Positions 33,765 through 42,020 of a DNA stretch of 64,000 nt are shown here, piece by piece. The first letter of the stretch is position 1. Each line of letters starts with the position of its first letter. This DNA comes from Streptomyces formicae (GTDB lineage: Bacteria > Actinomycetota > Actinomycetes > Streptomycetales > Streptomycetaceae). The stretch covers positions 5,434,001 to 5,498,000 of the forward strand of contig NZ_CP022685.1 of NCBI RefSeq assembly GCF_002556545.1, written 5' to 3'. The translations under genes and the position numbers were made by a program. A model generated the notes under the pieces. It did not search any database. It was not told the DNA's origin and worked only from the letters and a program-made list of their open reading frames with translations.

Positions 33765-34592
33765 ATGGCGCTCATCGCTCTCGCCGCGGACAAGGGGTCC
33801 CCCGGCGTCACCACCGCCGCCGTCGCGCTCGCCGCCGTCTGGCCGCGCCGCGTGCTCGTCGCGGAGACCGACCCCGCGGGCGGCGACCTGGTCTACCGCA
33901 GTGCCGCCGCGCACGGCGGCCCGCTCAACCCCAACACCGGCATGCTGAGCATCGCCGCGACCGCTCGCCGCGGGCTCGTGCCCGACCAACTCTGGGACCA
34001 CACCCAGCCGTTGTCGGGCGGGCTCGAAGTGCTCGTCGGGCTCGGCATCGCCGAGCAGGCCGCCGGGCTCGCGGGCCTGTGGCCCACCCTGGGCCGCGCG
34101 TTCTCGCAGCTCGCCGACTCCCCGCACGCACCCGCAGACGTCATCGCGGACTGCGGACGGATCAGCGGTGACACCCCGGCCGTCGAGCTCTTCCCGCAGG
34201 CGGCGCTCGTGCTGCTCGTCTCGCGCACCGAGCCCGAGGCCATCGCGCGCGTCCGGGACCGGGCCGCCGCCCTCGCCACCAAGCTGCATGGCGGTCCTCG
34301 CGGCGCCGCGACGCTCGCGCAGCCGCTCATCGGCGTGCTGTTGATCGCCGACCCCGCGTCGTCCGCCAAGCTCGTCCACCAGGTCAACGACATGCTGGTG
34401 GCCGCGCAGACCGGCGCCCGCGTCGTCGGCACCCTCGCCGACGACCCGGCGGGCGCCGAGCAGCTGGCCGGGCGCAGGCGCGGCAGGCTCGACAAGTCGC
34501 TGCTCATCCGGTCCGCCCGCAAGGTGACCGTCGACCTGTACCAGCAGTACGGCGCGGCCTGGGCCAACCCGACCGCCGGGGCGGGCCGATGA
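33765..34592 (+). CDS. tadZ: TadZ/CpaE-like ParA/MinD-family ATPase
   Basis: The product has 275 residues. The deviant Walker A KGSPGVTT lies at residues 10-17, then ETDPAGGDLVYR as the next core motif, and VIADCGRISGD as the later strand. TadZ/CpaE proteins position the Tad machine at the membrane. The gene sits between the CpaB-like and TadA genes and overlaps TadA by four bases. Confidence 0.75.
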   Translation: MALIALAADKGSPGVTTAAVALAAVWPRRVLVAETDPAGGDLVYRSAAAHGGPLNPNTGMLSIAATARRGLVPDQLWDHTQPLSGGLEVLVGLGIAEQAAGLAGLWPTLGRAFSQLADSPHAPADVIADCGRISGDTPAVELFPQAALVLLVSRTEPEAIARVRDRAAALATKLHGGPRGAATLAQPLIGVLLIADPASSAKLVHQVNDMLVAAQTGARVVGTLADDPAGAEQLAGRRRGRLDKSLLIRSARKVTVDLYQQYGAAWANPTAGAGR

Positions 34593-35899
34593 GCGCACCC
34601 GTCGATCATCAGCTGGTCAAGCGGTTCCGGCAGGACGCCGGTGACCGCATCGCCGAGCAGCGGCGCCTCGACCAGGTCTCCGGCGTCACCCCGATGTCCG
34701 GCGAGGACGAGCGGCACTACGCCCGCGCCGTCATCGCGCAGATCCTCGAGGAGCACGCGCGCACGGAGATCAACGCCGGGCGCACCCCGCTCGACGCGGA
34801 GACCGAGGAGCAGTACGCGGCCGCCGTGCACGCCGCGCTCTTCGGCGTCGGCAGACTCCAGCCGCTGCTCGACAACCCAGAGGTCGAGAACATCGACATC
34901 AACGGCTACGACCAGGTGTTCGTCGGCTACGCCGACGGCAGCGAGGTCAAGGCCGACCCGGTCGCCGAGACCGACGAGGAGCTCGTCGAGCTCATCCAGA
35001 TCCTCGGTGCCTACTCCGGTCTCTCCTCCCGCCCGTTCGACTCGGCCAACCCGCAGCTCGACCTGCGCCTGCCCGACGGCTCGCGTCTGTCGGCCGTCAT
35101 GGACGTCACGCGGCGCCCCGCCCTGTCCATCCGACGTGCCCGCATGGGCAAGGTCTTCATGTCGGACCTGGTGGGGAACGGGACGCTGACGCCGGAGGTC
35201 GGGCACTTCCTCGCCTGCGCCGTACGGGCCCGCAAGAACATCATGATCGCGGGCGCGACGAACGCCGGAAAGACGACGCTCCTGCGCGCCCTCGCCAACG
35301 AGATCCCGCCGCACGAGCGCCTGGTGACCGTCGAGCGCGCCCTGGAGCTGGGTCTGGACACCTTCGCCGATCTGCACCCCAACGTGGTGGCGTTCGAGGA
35401 GCGGCTGCCCAACTCCGAGGGGCAGGGCGAGATCTCGATGGCGGAGCTGGTGCGCCGTTCGCTGCGCATGAACCCCTCCCGCGTCATCGTCGGTGAGGTG
35501 CTCGGCGACGAGATCGTGACGATGCTGAACGCGATGTCGCAGGGCAACGACGGCTCGCTCTCCACGATCCACGCCAACAGCTCCAGCGAGGTCTTCAACC
35601 GCATCTCGACGTATGCGTTGCAGGCGTCCGAGCGGCTGCCCATCGAGGCCAGCCAGATGCTCGTCGCGGGAGCCGTGAACTTCGTCGTGTTCATCCAGCG
35701 GCGCAACAACTACCAGAGCGGCGGCAAGCTCCAGCGCATGGTGACGTCGGTGCGTGAGGTCAACGGCGTCGACGGGCGGGTGCTCTCCAGCGAGGTCTTC
35801 GCCGAGGCTCCCGACGGCCGCGTCGTCGCGCACGCGCCGATCGCCTGCATGGACGACCTCGCGGCCTTCGGCTACCGGCCCGCCGGGCAATGGGGGTGA
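34589..35899 (+). CDS. tadA: TadA/CpaF secretion ATPase
   Basis: The product has 436 residues. It is a type II/IV secretion ATPase with Walker A GATNAGKTT near 230, an Asp-box/His-box region (MAELVRRSLRMNPSRVIVGEV) and an N-terminal three-helix region typical of CpaF. It drives assembly of Flp-type pili from the cytosol with TadB and TadC. The length is normal for the family. It overlaps the tadZ-like gene and precedes tadB by eight bases. Confidence 0.92.
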   Translation: MSAPVDHQLVKRFRQDAGDRIAEQRRLDQVSGVTPMSGEDERHYARAVIAQILEEHARTEINAGRTPLDAETEEQYAAAVHAALFGVGRLQPLLDNPEVENIDINGYDQVFVGYADGSEVKADPVAETDEELVELIQILGAYSGLSSRPFDSANPQLDLRLPDGSRLSAVMDVTRRPALSIRRARMGKVFMSDLVGNGTLTPEVGHFLACAVRARKNIMIAGATNAGKTTLLRALANEIPPHERLVTVERALELGLDTFADLHPNVVAFEERLPNSEGQGEISMAELVRRSLRMNPSRVIVGEVLGDEIVTMLNAMSQGNDGSLSTIHANSSSEVFNRISTYALQASERLPIEASQMLVAGAVNFVVFIQRRNNYQSGGKLQRMVTSVREVNGVDGRVLSSEVFAEAPDGRVVAHAPIACMDDLAAFGYRPAGQWG

Positions 35900-35906
35900 G
35901 CACGAC

Positions 35907-36893
35907 ATGAACTCACTCGGCTCGATGGGCGGAGTCTTCTCGCTGCCCGTCCTGTACGCGCTGGGCTGCGGCGTCGCCGCGGGCGGCGGTCTCGCGCTCC
36001 TCGCGATCGCGGTGCGCGGCCTGCCGGTCAAGCCCGCGCACGAGAAGCAGAAGGCGAGCCAGCGCGCAGGCGAACTGATCAGCTTCATCGGCCGGCGCGG
36101 CTCGGCGGCGATCGGCGTCGGACTCGTCGTCCTGCTGCTGACCCGCTGGGCCGTCGCGGGGATCGCGGCGGGCATCCTCGTCTTCTTCTGGGACAAGCTC
36201 TTCGGCGGCGCCGCCGAGGAACGCGCGCAGATGCGCCGCGTCGAGGCGCTCGCCGCCTGGACCGAGTCCCTGCGCGACACCATCGCGGGCGCGGTCGGCC
36301 TCGAACAGGCCATCCCGGCCTCCGCGCGCGCCGCGGCCCCCGTCCTGCGCCCGCACCTGGACGCGCTCGTGGACCGCCTTCGCGCGCGTACGCCGCTGCC
36401 CGAGGCGCTCCAGGTGCTCGCCGACGAGATCGACGACGCGTCCGCGGACATCATCGTCGCGGCCCTGATCCTCAACGCGAAGCTGCGCGGCCCCGGCCTG
36501 CGGCACGTGCTCGGCGCGCTCGCCAAGTCGGCCCGCGAGGAGGTCGACATGCGCCAGCGCGTCATGGCGCAGCGCGCCTCGACACGGCGTTCGGTGCAGA
36601 TCGTGGTGGCGGTCTCGGTCGCCTTCGTGCTCGGCCTCTCCATCTTCAACAGGGACTTCGTCGAGCCGTACGGCACGGCGGTGGGACAGGCCGTACTCGC
36701 CCTGGTCTGCGCCCTGTTCGCACTCGGCTTCTGGTGGCTGCGCAAGCTGTCGACGGTGGAGACGCCGGACCGCTTCCTGGTCAAGGACGAGCCGGGCGTG
36801 CAGTTCGTGCGCCCGCGCGGCCCCGACCAGGCGGCGGCCCCCGCCCAGCAGGGTCTTCCCGGCTACTCGAACCCTGAGGGGGTACGTCGATGA
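35907..36893 (+). CDS. tadB: TadB inner-membrane platform protein
   Basis: The product has 328 residues. Membrane segments lie near the start (VLYALGCGVAAGGGLALLAIAV), at about 60-100 (AIGVGLVVLLLTRWAVAGIAAGILVFF) and near the end. The T2SF-type cytosolic domain has the conserved RRVEALAAWTESLRDTIAGAVGLEQAI. The ATG at 35907 has GGGGGTGAG upstream. TadB and TadC form the platform that couples TadA to pilin insertion. It overlaps tadC by four bases. Confidence 0.88.
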   Translation: MNSLGSMGGVFSLPVLYALGCGVAAGGGLALLAIAVRGLPVKPAHEKQKASQRAGELISFIGRRGSAAIGVGLVVLLLTRWAVAGIAAGILVFFWDKLFGGAAEERAQMRRVEALAAWTESLRDTIAGAVGLEQAIPASARAAAPVLRPHLDALVDRLRARTPLPEALQVLADEIDDASADIIVAALILNAKLRGPGLRHVLGALAKSAREEVDMRQRVMAQRASTRRSVQIVVAVSVAFVLGLSIFNRDFVEPYGTAVGQAVLALVCALFALGFWWLRKLSTVETPDRFLVKDEPGVQFVRPRGPDQAAAPAQQGLPGYSNPEGVRR

Positions 36894-37819
36894 GCCTGAC
36901 CATGCCGATAGTGATCGGTGCCGTCCTCGGTCTCGGCGTCTTCGCCCTCGTGCGCGCCCTGATGCCGTCCAAGCGCAGCGCGGTCGCGACGGTCGCCCGC
37001 ATCGACGCGATGCGGGCGCGCGGCGCGGCCTACGAGTCGCACCGGGCCACCTCGGACACCGAGGCGCCCGGCCGGATCGGGAGCATGCGGGCCCGGGTCG
37101 GCATGCGGGTCGCCGACTTCTACCTCCAGCAGGGCTGGGAGCAGCGCTCGCTCCGCGCGGACCTCGCGGTCCTCGACCGCAGCTGGGAGAAGTTCCTCGC
37201 GACCAAGGTGCTGCTCGCCGCGGCCGGTGTGTTCTTCGGACCCTTCCTCTTCGCGGTGATCTGGACGCTCGGCTTCGGCCGCAGCCCGATCATCCCGGTG
37301 TGGCTCGCGCTGATGTTCGGCGTGCTCTTCTTCTTCCTGCCCGACCTGGAAGTACGCAGGGACGCGGCAGACAAGCGGCGCGATCTGCGCCGCGTCATCG
37401 GCGCCTATCTGGACCTGGTGTCGATGAGCCTCGCGGGCGGCCGTGGCCTCCCCGAGGCGCTCATGGCGGCGGCGGAGGTCTCCGACGGATGGGCGACGCA
37501 ACGCATTCGAAACGCTCTGGCGGACGCCCGGATCACGGGTGTCAGCCAGTGGCAGGCCCTCGGCTCGCTCGGTGAGGAACTGGGCGTCGAAGAGCTCAAG
37601 GACCTGTCGGCGTCCCTGGCGCTGGTGGCGGACGACGGCGCGAAGGTGCGCGAGTCGCTGGCCTCCCGCGCCGAGACGATGCGGCACCGCGAACTCGCCG
37701 AGATCGAGGGCAGTGCGGGCGAGAAGTCCCAGTCGATGCTGGTCGCACAGCTGATGCTGTGTGCGGGATTCCTGGTCTTCCTCATCTACCCGGCGGCGAT
37801 GCGCGTGTTCCAGGTCTAG
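36890..37819 (+). CDS. tadC: TadC inner-membrane platform protein
   Basis: The product has 309 residues. It has membrane segments near 1-20, about 103-145 (two) and at the end (LMLCAGFLVFLIYPAAMRV). The T2SF domain has YLDLVSMSLAGGRGLPEALM and the late SQSMLVAQLML. This is the standard partner of TadB. The operon appears to pause after it: 87 bases separate it from the small pilin gene. Confidence 0.88.
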   Translation: MSLTMPIVIGAVLGLGVFALVRALMPSKRSAVATVARIDAMRARGAAYESHRATSDTEAPGRIGSMRARVGMRVADFYLQQGWEQRSLRADLAVLDRSWEKFLATKVLLAAAGVFFGPFLFAVIWTLGFGRSPIIPVWLALMFGVLFFFLPDLEVRRDAADKRRDLRRVIGAYLDLVSMSLAGGRGLPEALMAAAEVSDGWATQRIRNALADARITGVSQWQALGSLGEELGVEELKDLSASLALVADDGAKVRESLASRAETMRHRELAEIEGSAGEKSQSMLVAQLMLCAGFLVFLIYPAAMRVFQV

Positions 37820-37906
37820 CGGCAGCGATCCAACGACGACGGCGGTGCCGGACGACAACGGGGCCCGGCACCCATCCCCCCACCACTCCTGAGAGGACAA
37901 CTCACC

Positions 37907-38158
37907 ATGAACGGACGGAACTTCAGCACCGGTAACGCGGGCCTGGACTTCATGATCACTTTCCTGCAGGGCCGGGTGCAGCGCGCCCGCTCCGGCGAGC
38001 TGGACCGCGGGGCCTCCGCGGTCGAGTGGGTCATTATCTCGGCCGTCGTGGTCGCGATCGTGGGCGTGGTCGCCGCGGTGATCAACGCGGCGCTCGACAA
38101 GGGCGCGCACAAGGTCAGCGACTGCATCGAGGGCGCGGACGCGGGCAGCACCTGCTGA
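37907..38158 (+). CDS. Flp-like small pilin
   Basis: The product has 83 residues. RGASAVEWVIIS gives a prepilin-type cleavage site followed by a hydrophobic helix with Glu at position 5 of the mature protein, as in Flp pilins and TadE/F. The leader before the Gly is about 45 residues, long for Flp, and the tail has two Cys (SDCIEG and STC end). GAGAGGACAA precedes the ATG. It is probably the major subunit of the Tad pilus, processed by the prepilin peptidase at 53934. Confidence 0.7.
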   Translation: MNGRNFSTGNAGLDFMITFLQGRVQRARSGELDRGASAVEWVIISAVVVAIVGVVAAVINAALDKGAHKVSDCIEGADAGSTC

Positions 38159-38209
38159 CGCGCGGCTGCTTGGGTCACTGACGGCATCGTGAAGGGGGAC
38201 GGGGTTCGG

Positions 38210-38653
38210 GTGCGAAGGCTGCGTGGATTCGTACGCCGCAGGGTGGAGGCCGCCTCCACCCGCGGCGAATCCGGCATGACCGCGGTCGAGTTCGTGCTGC
38301 TCACCCCGGTCCTGTTCTTCATGATCTTCGCGACGGTGCAGTTCGCGCTGTACTTCTTCGCGGACCACGTCGCCCAGGCCGCGGCCCAGGCGGGCGCGCG
38401 CAAGGCCCGCGCCACGGCGGACGAGAACGCCGGGGGCTGGCGGGGCGAGGCGCGTGACGTGGCCGACGCCTACATCCGCCAGCTCGGCCCGAAGCTGGTG
38501 CTCAACCCCGCCGTGAAGACCATCGAGCAGGGACAGGGCACGGTCGGGGTGGAGATCACGGCGAAGGTGCCCTCGGTCTTCCCCGGCTTCCACATGACGG
38601 TGCACGCGCAGTCGGCGGGGCCTGTGGAGCGGTTCGTGGAGGAGGGCGAGTGA
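38210..38653 (+). CDS. TadE-family pseudopilin (first)
   Basis: The product has 147 residues if started at GTG 38210 with GGGG just upstream; a GTG seven codons earlier lacks a clear site. RGESGMTAVEFVLLTPVLFF is the TadE hallmark: Gly before a hydrophobic helix with Glu at +5. The external part is mixed alpha/beta (VKTIEQGQGTVGVEITAKV). TadE/TadF pseudopilins are processed by the A24 peptidase and prime pilus assembly. Overlaps the next gene by four bases. Confidence 0.8.
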   Translation: MRRLRGFVRRRVEAASTRGESGMTAVEFVLLTPVLFFMIFATVQFALYFFADHVAQAAAQAGARKARATADENAGGWRGEARDVADAYIRQLGPKLVLNPAVKTIEQGQGTVGVEITAKVPSVFPGFHMTVHAQSAGPVERFVEEGE

Positions 38654-39114
38654 CGCGGCAGGCACCGCGCGACGGTTCGGCCGCCGCCGGGATCCGCGAC
38701 GACCGGGGACTCGCCGGCGACGACCGGGGACTCTCCAGCATCGAGGTCGTGTTCCTGGCCCCGGTGATGATCCTCTTCATCCTGGTCCTGGTGGCCTTCG
38801 GTCAACTCGTCGACGGCCGGGGGGCCATCGACGGCGCGGCGCGGGACGCCGCGCGCGCGGGCTCGATCCAGAAGGAGCACGGTACGGCGATGGCCGAGGC
38901 GAAGAGGGCCGCGCAGGCCGATCTCGCGGACGTCTGCTCGGGGCCGGTCAGCGTCACCCAGAAGAGCGCGGGTTTCGACCCCGACGTCGACCCCTTCTTC
39001 ACGGTCGAGGTCAGCTGCCGGGTGAAGGGCCTCGCCATGCTCGGCCTCGACGTCGCCACCACGCTGAAGGCGGAGTTCAGCTCCCCGCTCGACCCCTACC
39101 GGAGGTCGGCGTGA
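38650..39114 (+). CDS. TadE-family pseudopilin (second)
   Basis: The product has 154 residues from GTG 38650, overlapping the previous stop. The start contains two DDRGL units, the second followed by SSIEVVFLAPVMILFILVLV, a TadE-type processing site and helix. AARDAARAGSIQ and a Cys pair in the external domain (DVCSG, SCRVKG) follow. It is a minor pilin or pseudopilin of the Tad system. Confidence 0.78.
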   Translation: MTRQAPRDGSAAAGIRDDRGLAGDDRGLSSIEVVFLAPVMILFILVLVAFGQLVDGRGAIDGAARDAARAGSIQKEHGTAMAEAKRAAQADLADVCSGPVSVTQKSAGFDPDVDPFFTVEVSCRVKGLAMLGLDVATTLKAEFSSPLDPYRRSA

Positions 39115-39587
39115 CGCCTCCCCCCGCCCTCTCTCCATCCGTACGGTCCTGGCTCGACGCCCGCCGCACGCGCCTGGACGACCGCGGCTCGGGCGCGGGC
39201 GCGGTCATCATCTTCGCCATCGTCTTCCTCACGCTCTCCGCGTTCGTCATCGACGGCGGCCTCTCCATCTCCAAACGGGAACGCGCCGCGGACATCGCCG
39301 AACAGGCCGCGCGCTACGCGGCCCAGGACCTCGACACCGAGGGCATCTACGAGGGCGCCAAGGGCGCGCCCATCAACTACGAGAACTGCGGCGCCCGCGT
39401 CCGCGCCTTCGTCGAGGAGGCGGGCCTCATCGGCGCGGACGTGGGCAACACGTACTGCGTGACGGCCAACGCACAGCAGGTCGAGGTCGAGGTCCAGATG
39501 ACCTACAGCCCGGTGTTCACGGGGATGTTCTACGGGGGCGATGTGACGGTCAAGGGGCGGGCTGTGGCGGAGAACGAGGTGGGGTAG
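39111..39587 (+). CDS. TadG-like pilus-associated protein
   Basis: The product has 158 residues, GTG overlapping the previous stop. LDDRGSGAGAVIIFAIVFLTLSAFVIDGG has the helix and following 'DGG' of TadG/RcpC-region 'Flp-pilus-assembly TadG-like' proteins. ERAADIAEQAARYAAQDLD is the usual next helix. It is short because the von Willebrand-like part of proteobacterial TadG is missing, as usual in actinobacteria. It is the last gene of this Tad run; the remaining Tad genes lie beyond 50.8 kb. Confidence 0.75.
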   Translation: MTPPPALSPSVRSWLDARRTRLDDRGSGAGAVIIFAIVFLTLSAFVIDGGLSISKRERAADIAEQAARYAAQDLDTEGIYEGAKGAPINYENCGARVRAFVEEAGLIGADVGNTYCVTANAQQVEVEVQMTYSPVFTGMFYGGDVTVKGRAVAENEVG

Positions 39588-39943
39588 GTCGGGTTGCCGG
39601 GGCGGCGGGTTGCCGGGTCGGCTCATCACACGTACTGATGACGTATCTCCGCCTATGCCAAGGGCAGTTGCACCCGGCCGCAGCTGACTTCGAGGGCTCG
39701 CGGACTTCAGGAACCCGGAAGCCGGGTCCTGCGCGTCTTGCCTGGTCCGCGGCGCCGTGGCATCGATTCACGCGGAGCACGAGCGGGTGGCGTTCGGCCT
39801 GGAACGGCCTCACTCCGGCCAGTACGGACCGCGTCCTCCGCGGCGAGGATTGACGGAACCATCGTGGTTGCACCGGGGCCCGCTGGATAGCGTGCGGTTC
39901 GCGTGAGCGAACCCCTACCCAACCGGTCCCTCCAGGAGCCCTC
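39588..39943. other. Junction between Tad genes and T7SS cassettes, no gene seen
   Basis: There are 356 bases with no plausible gene. A small hairpin (CCCGG-AAG-CCGGG near 39710) is the only structure. No inverted-repeat ends, target duplication or integrase remnant could be recognised by eye. It is one border of the block that interrupts the Tad locus. Confidence 0.5.
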
Positions 39944-40582
39944 GTGAACTGCCCTGCCCGGCTCGTATCGGCAGCAGTACTCACCATGTCCACAGCCCTG
40001 TTACTGACTGCCTGCGGAGGCTCGGCGGACAGCAAGGACAGCGACAAGATCGCTGGTGTTGACGCCGACAGCGAGAAGGCGGCACCACCGTCCCCGTCGG
40101 CGGGCGGATTTGATCGGCCGCATATCAAGCTGCCCAAGTCGTTCCAAGTGAGCTTCGAGGGCTGGACCAACAGTGACCCCGAATTGCAGGCCATCCTAGA
40201 TGACGGCAAGGAAGAACTACGGGCCGAGTACGCGGCCATCATCGAGGCCGATCCGAACTCCGATGCGGTCGAGTTCTACAACTCGGCTGCGTCCCTGAAG
40301 GCAGCGCGTAAGTGGATCCAGGGCTTCGTGGACAACGACCACACGCTCATCGGTAAAGGGCGGGCCTTCGATCCGCAGGTGCACATCAGCAACGAGGGCT
40401 TCGGAGTTCTCTTCTATTGCGTCGATGAGAGTAAGGGATACACCAAGGATCGGAAGACCGGGAAGGAAACGGGAACCCCTAAGGGCACCAGCCCACGGCT
40501 TCAGTACCGGACGCGTCTCGACAAGACGAAGCGAGGCGTGTGGAAGACGACGACCGCGCAAACGGAACGGGGCGCCTGCTGA
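39944..40582 (+). CDS. Lipoprotein of the lipoprotein-INR pair, with a TTA codon
   Basis: The product has 212 residues from GTG 39944, AGGAG upstream. The signal STALLLTAC carries the lipobox, then DKIAGVD. LPKSFQVSFEGW, KWIQGFVDNDHTLIG and FYCVDESKGYTKDRKTGK follow, and the last residue is Cys (RGAC). Codon 20 (40001-40003) is TTA, so translation in Streptomyces should depend on the bldA tRNA. The stop overlaps the INR start by one base, extending this dependence to the partner. It resembles the lipoprotein at 46199 most. Confidence 0.78.
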   Translation: MNCPARLVSAAVLTMSTALLLTACGGSADSKDSDKIAGVDADSEKAAPPSPSAGGFDRPHIKLPKSFQVSFEGWTNSDPELQAILDDGKEELRAEYAAIIEADPNSDAVEFYNSAASLKAARKWIQGFVDNDHTLIGKGRAFDPQVHISNEGFGVLFYCVDESKGYTKDRKTGKETGTPKGTSPRLQYRTRLDKTKRGVWKTTTAQTERGAC

Positions 40583-41679
40583 TGCGGAGGGGGCCCCGCC
40601 GCCTGCTGTTGGGTCTACTGACCGCCCCGGCCGTTCTGCTGGCCGTCATGCCGACCACGGCTCACGCGTGGGGCGAAGACGAGGACAGGCAGCAGAGCGA
40701 ACCACAGCCTGGCCCGAGGGGCGATGCATCGGGCAGGGATCTGTTGGCATCGGTCTCCCAGTCGAAGATCAGACTCACCTACCCGCGAGGCCGGACGACG
40801 AAGGCGTCGGTGGGTGAACTTGCGCCCGTGGACCCCAACTGGCAGCCCCCGGCATGCTGGTACGAGCCGGTCTTCTCCCCGAAGCAGCTGAAGGCCGCCG
40901 TCGCGACCGGCGAGGGCGGGCTCGTCAATGCCCATGTGTGGTGGAGCAACGGCCTCTGGGTGGACCACTACGAGAAGGGGAAGTCGGACACCGACTTCGA
41001 CCCGAACTTCCCCGGTGGCACCACCGCCGACGGCTACAAGAACTACAACATCGGCAAGAAGGGCATGTTCTGGCGCAGTACGGTCCGCGAGGGCATGTAC
41101 CAGGACTCCAAGGCGTGGGACTGCGGTCGTGTCATGTTCTGGCAGGACGCCGGCACCATCCCCAAGGACAAGAACGCCCCGACTCCTGAGATCCTCGCCG
41201 CCTTCGCGTACGGCAAGATCAAGGTCCCGGACACGGAGATCGAGCTGAAGCCGCAGGACCTGTCGACGGTGAACCTGCCCACCTGGGTGTGGCTGGACAA
41301 GGGGACGTTCACAAACGTGCAGGTCCGCGCCGATCTGCCGGGCACAGGACTGTGGGCGGTCACCAGGGCCATGCCGGTGGCACTCCACCTGGAGCCCGGT
41401 ACGGAGGACGCGCAGACGTATCCCGCCTCCGGAGACTGTGAGATCAATGCGGACGGCAGCATCGGGACGCCGTACACCAAGGGGGCCTCGGAGGGGGAGC
41501 CGTCCTGCGGCGTCAACTACCTGAGGTCCACGAGCGGTGAGCCGTACCAGCTGAAGGCATCCATCAACTGGGACATCTCCTGGAAGGGCACGGGAGGCGC
41601 ACATGGCGATCTCCCGGACGGCACCTTCGAGACCAGCCAGGACGTGAGTGTCCAGGAAGTCCAGGCCGTCAACCGCTGA
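40582..41679 (+). CDS. Secreted INR-family protein
   Basis: The product has 365 residues. The signal peptide ends MPTTAHA. PPACWYEPVFSPKQLKA, YNIGKKGMFWRS, CGRVMFWQDAG, NLPTWVWLDKGTF, GDCEINADGSIGTPY and SCGVNYLRS are shared almost word for word with the copy at 45150. The end is VQEVQAVNR. Four cysteines are conserved. The ATG lies in a TGATG overlap with the lipoprotein stop. The gene continues into an Esx-cargo cassette 41 bases later, so secretion of INR and T7SS cargo may be linked. Confidence 0.78.
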   Translation: MRRGPRRLLLGLLTAPAVLLAVMPTTAHAWGEDEDRQQSEPQPGPRGDASGRDLLASVSQSKIRLTYPRGRTTKASVGELAPVDPNWQPPACWYEPVFSPKQLKAAVATGEGGLVNAHVWWSNGLWVDHYEKGKSDTDFDPNFPGGTTADGYKNYNIGKKGMFWRSTVREGMYQDSKAWDCGRVMFWQDAGTIPKDKNAPTPEILAAFAYGKIKVPDTEIELKPQDLSTVNLPTWVWLDKGTFTNVQVRADLPGTGLWAVTRAMPVALHLEPGTEDAQTYPASGDCEINADGSIGTPYTKGASEGEPSCGVNYLRSTSGEPYQLKASINWDISWKGTGGAHGDLPDGTFETSQDVSVQEVQAVNR

Positions 41680-41720
41680 CCGGCTGGGCGGAGAGACATC
41701 GAGAGGCGGTAGAGCCGCAG

Positions 41721-42020
41721 GTGAGTGATCTCTACATCGACGGCGACATGCTGGACCGGGTGCGTCGCAATCTGCGCAGCGTCGAGGATCTCCTTGGAAA
41801 GCCGATTCGTGCCATGGCTGATATCGATGCGAAGTCCATGGGAGCCGCAGAACTCGAGCGTCGAATGGAGGAGTTCGGCGGCGAGTGGGCATATGGGATC
41901 AGCCAGATGAAGAAGTTCGCCAAGGGAGCGGCGAAGACGCTGGACAGGATCGAGAAGGCCTTCGACAAGCTCGACGTGGATCTCGCCACCGAACTGTCGA
42001 AGGCGGCGAAACCGAAATGA
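41721..42020 (+). CDS. Esx-like partner of cargo E
   Basis: The product has 99 residues from GTG 41721. YIDGDMLDRVRRNLRSVEDLL, FGGEWAYGISQMKKFAKG and AAKTLDRIEKAFDKLDVDLA make the two helices. The Trp in GGEWAYG gives a W-x-x-G variant of the WXG turn. It overlaps the cargo gene (ATGA). In the other Esx proteins the same AAKT(Y/L)D helix occurs, supporting common origin. Confidence 0.78.
   Translation: MSDLYIDGDMLDRVRRNLRSVEDLLGKPIRAMADIDAKSMGAAELERRMEEFGGEWAYGISQMKKFAKGAAKTLDRIEKAFDKLDVDLATELSKAAKPK

Noticed and set aside
39644..39853. Possible insertion-sequence or transposase remnant at the left border of the T7SS block in the Tad locus
   Set aside because: No frame gives a recognisable transposase segment, and no inverted ends or target duplication could be found.
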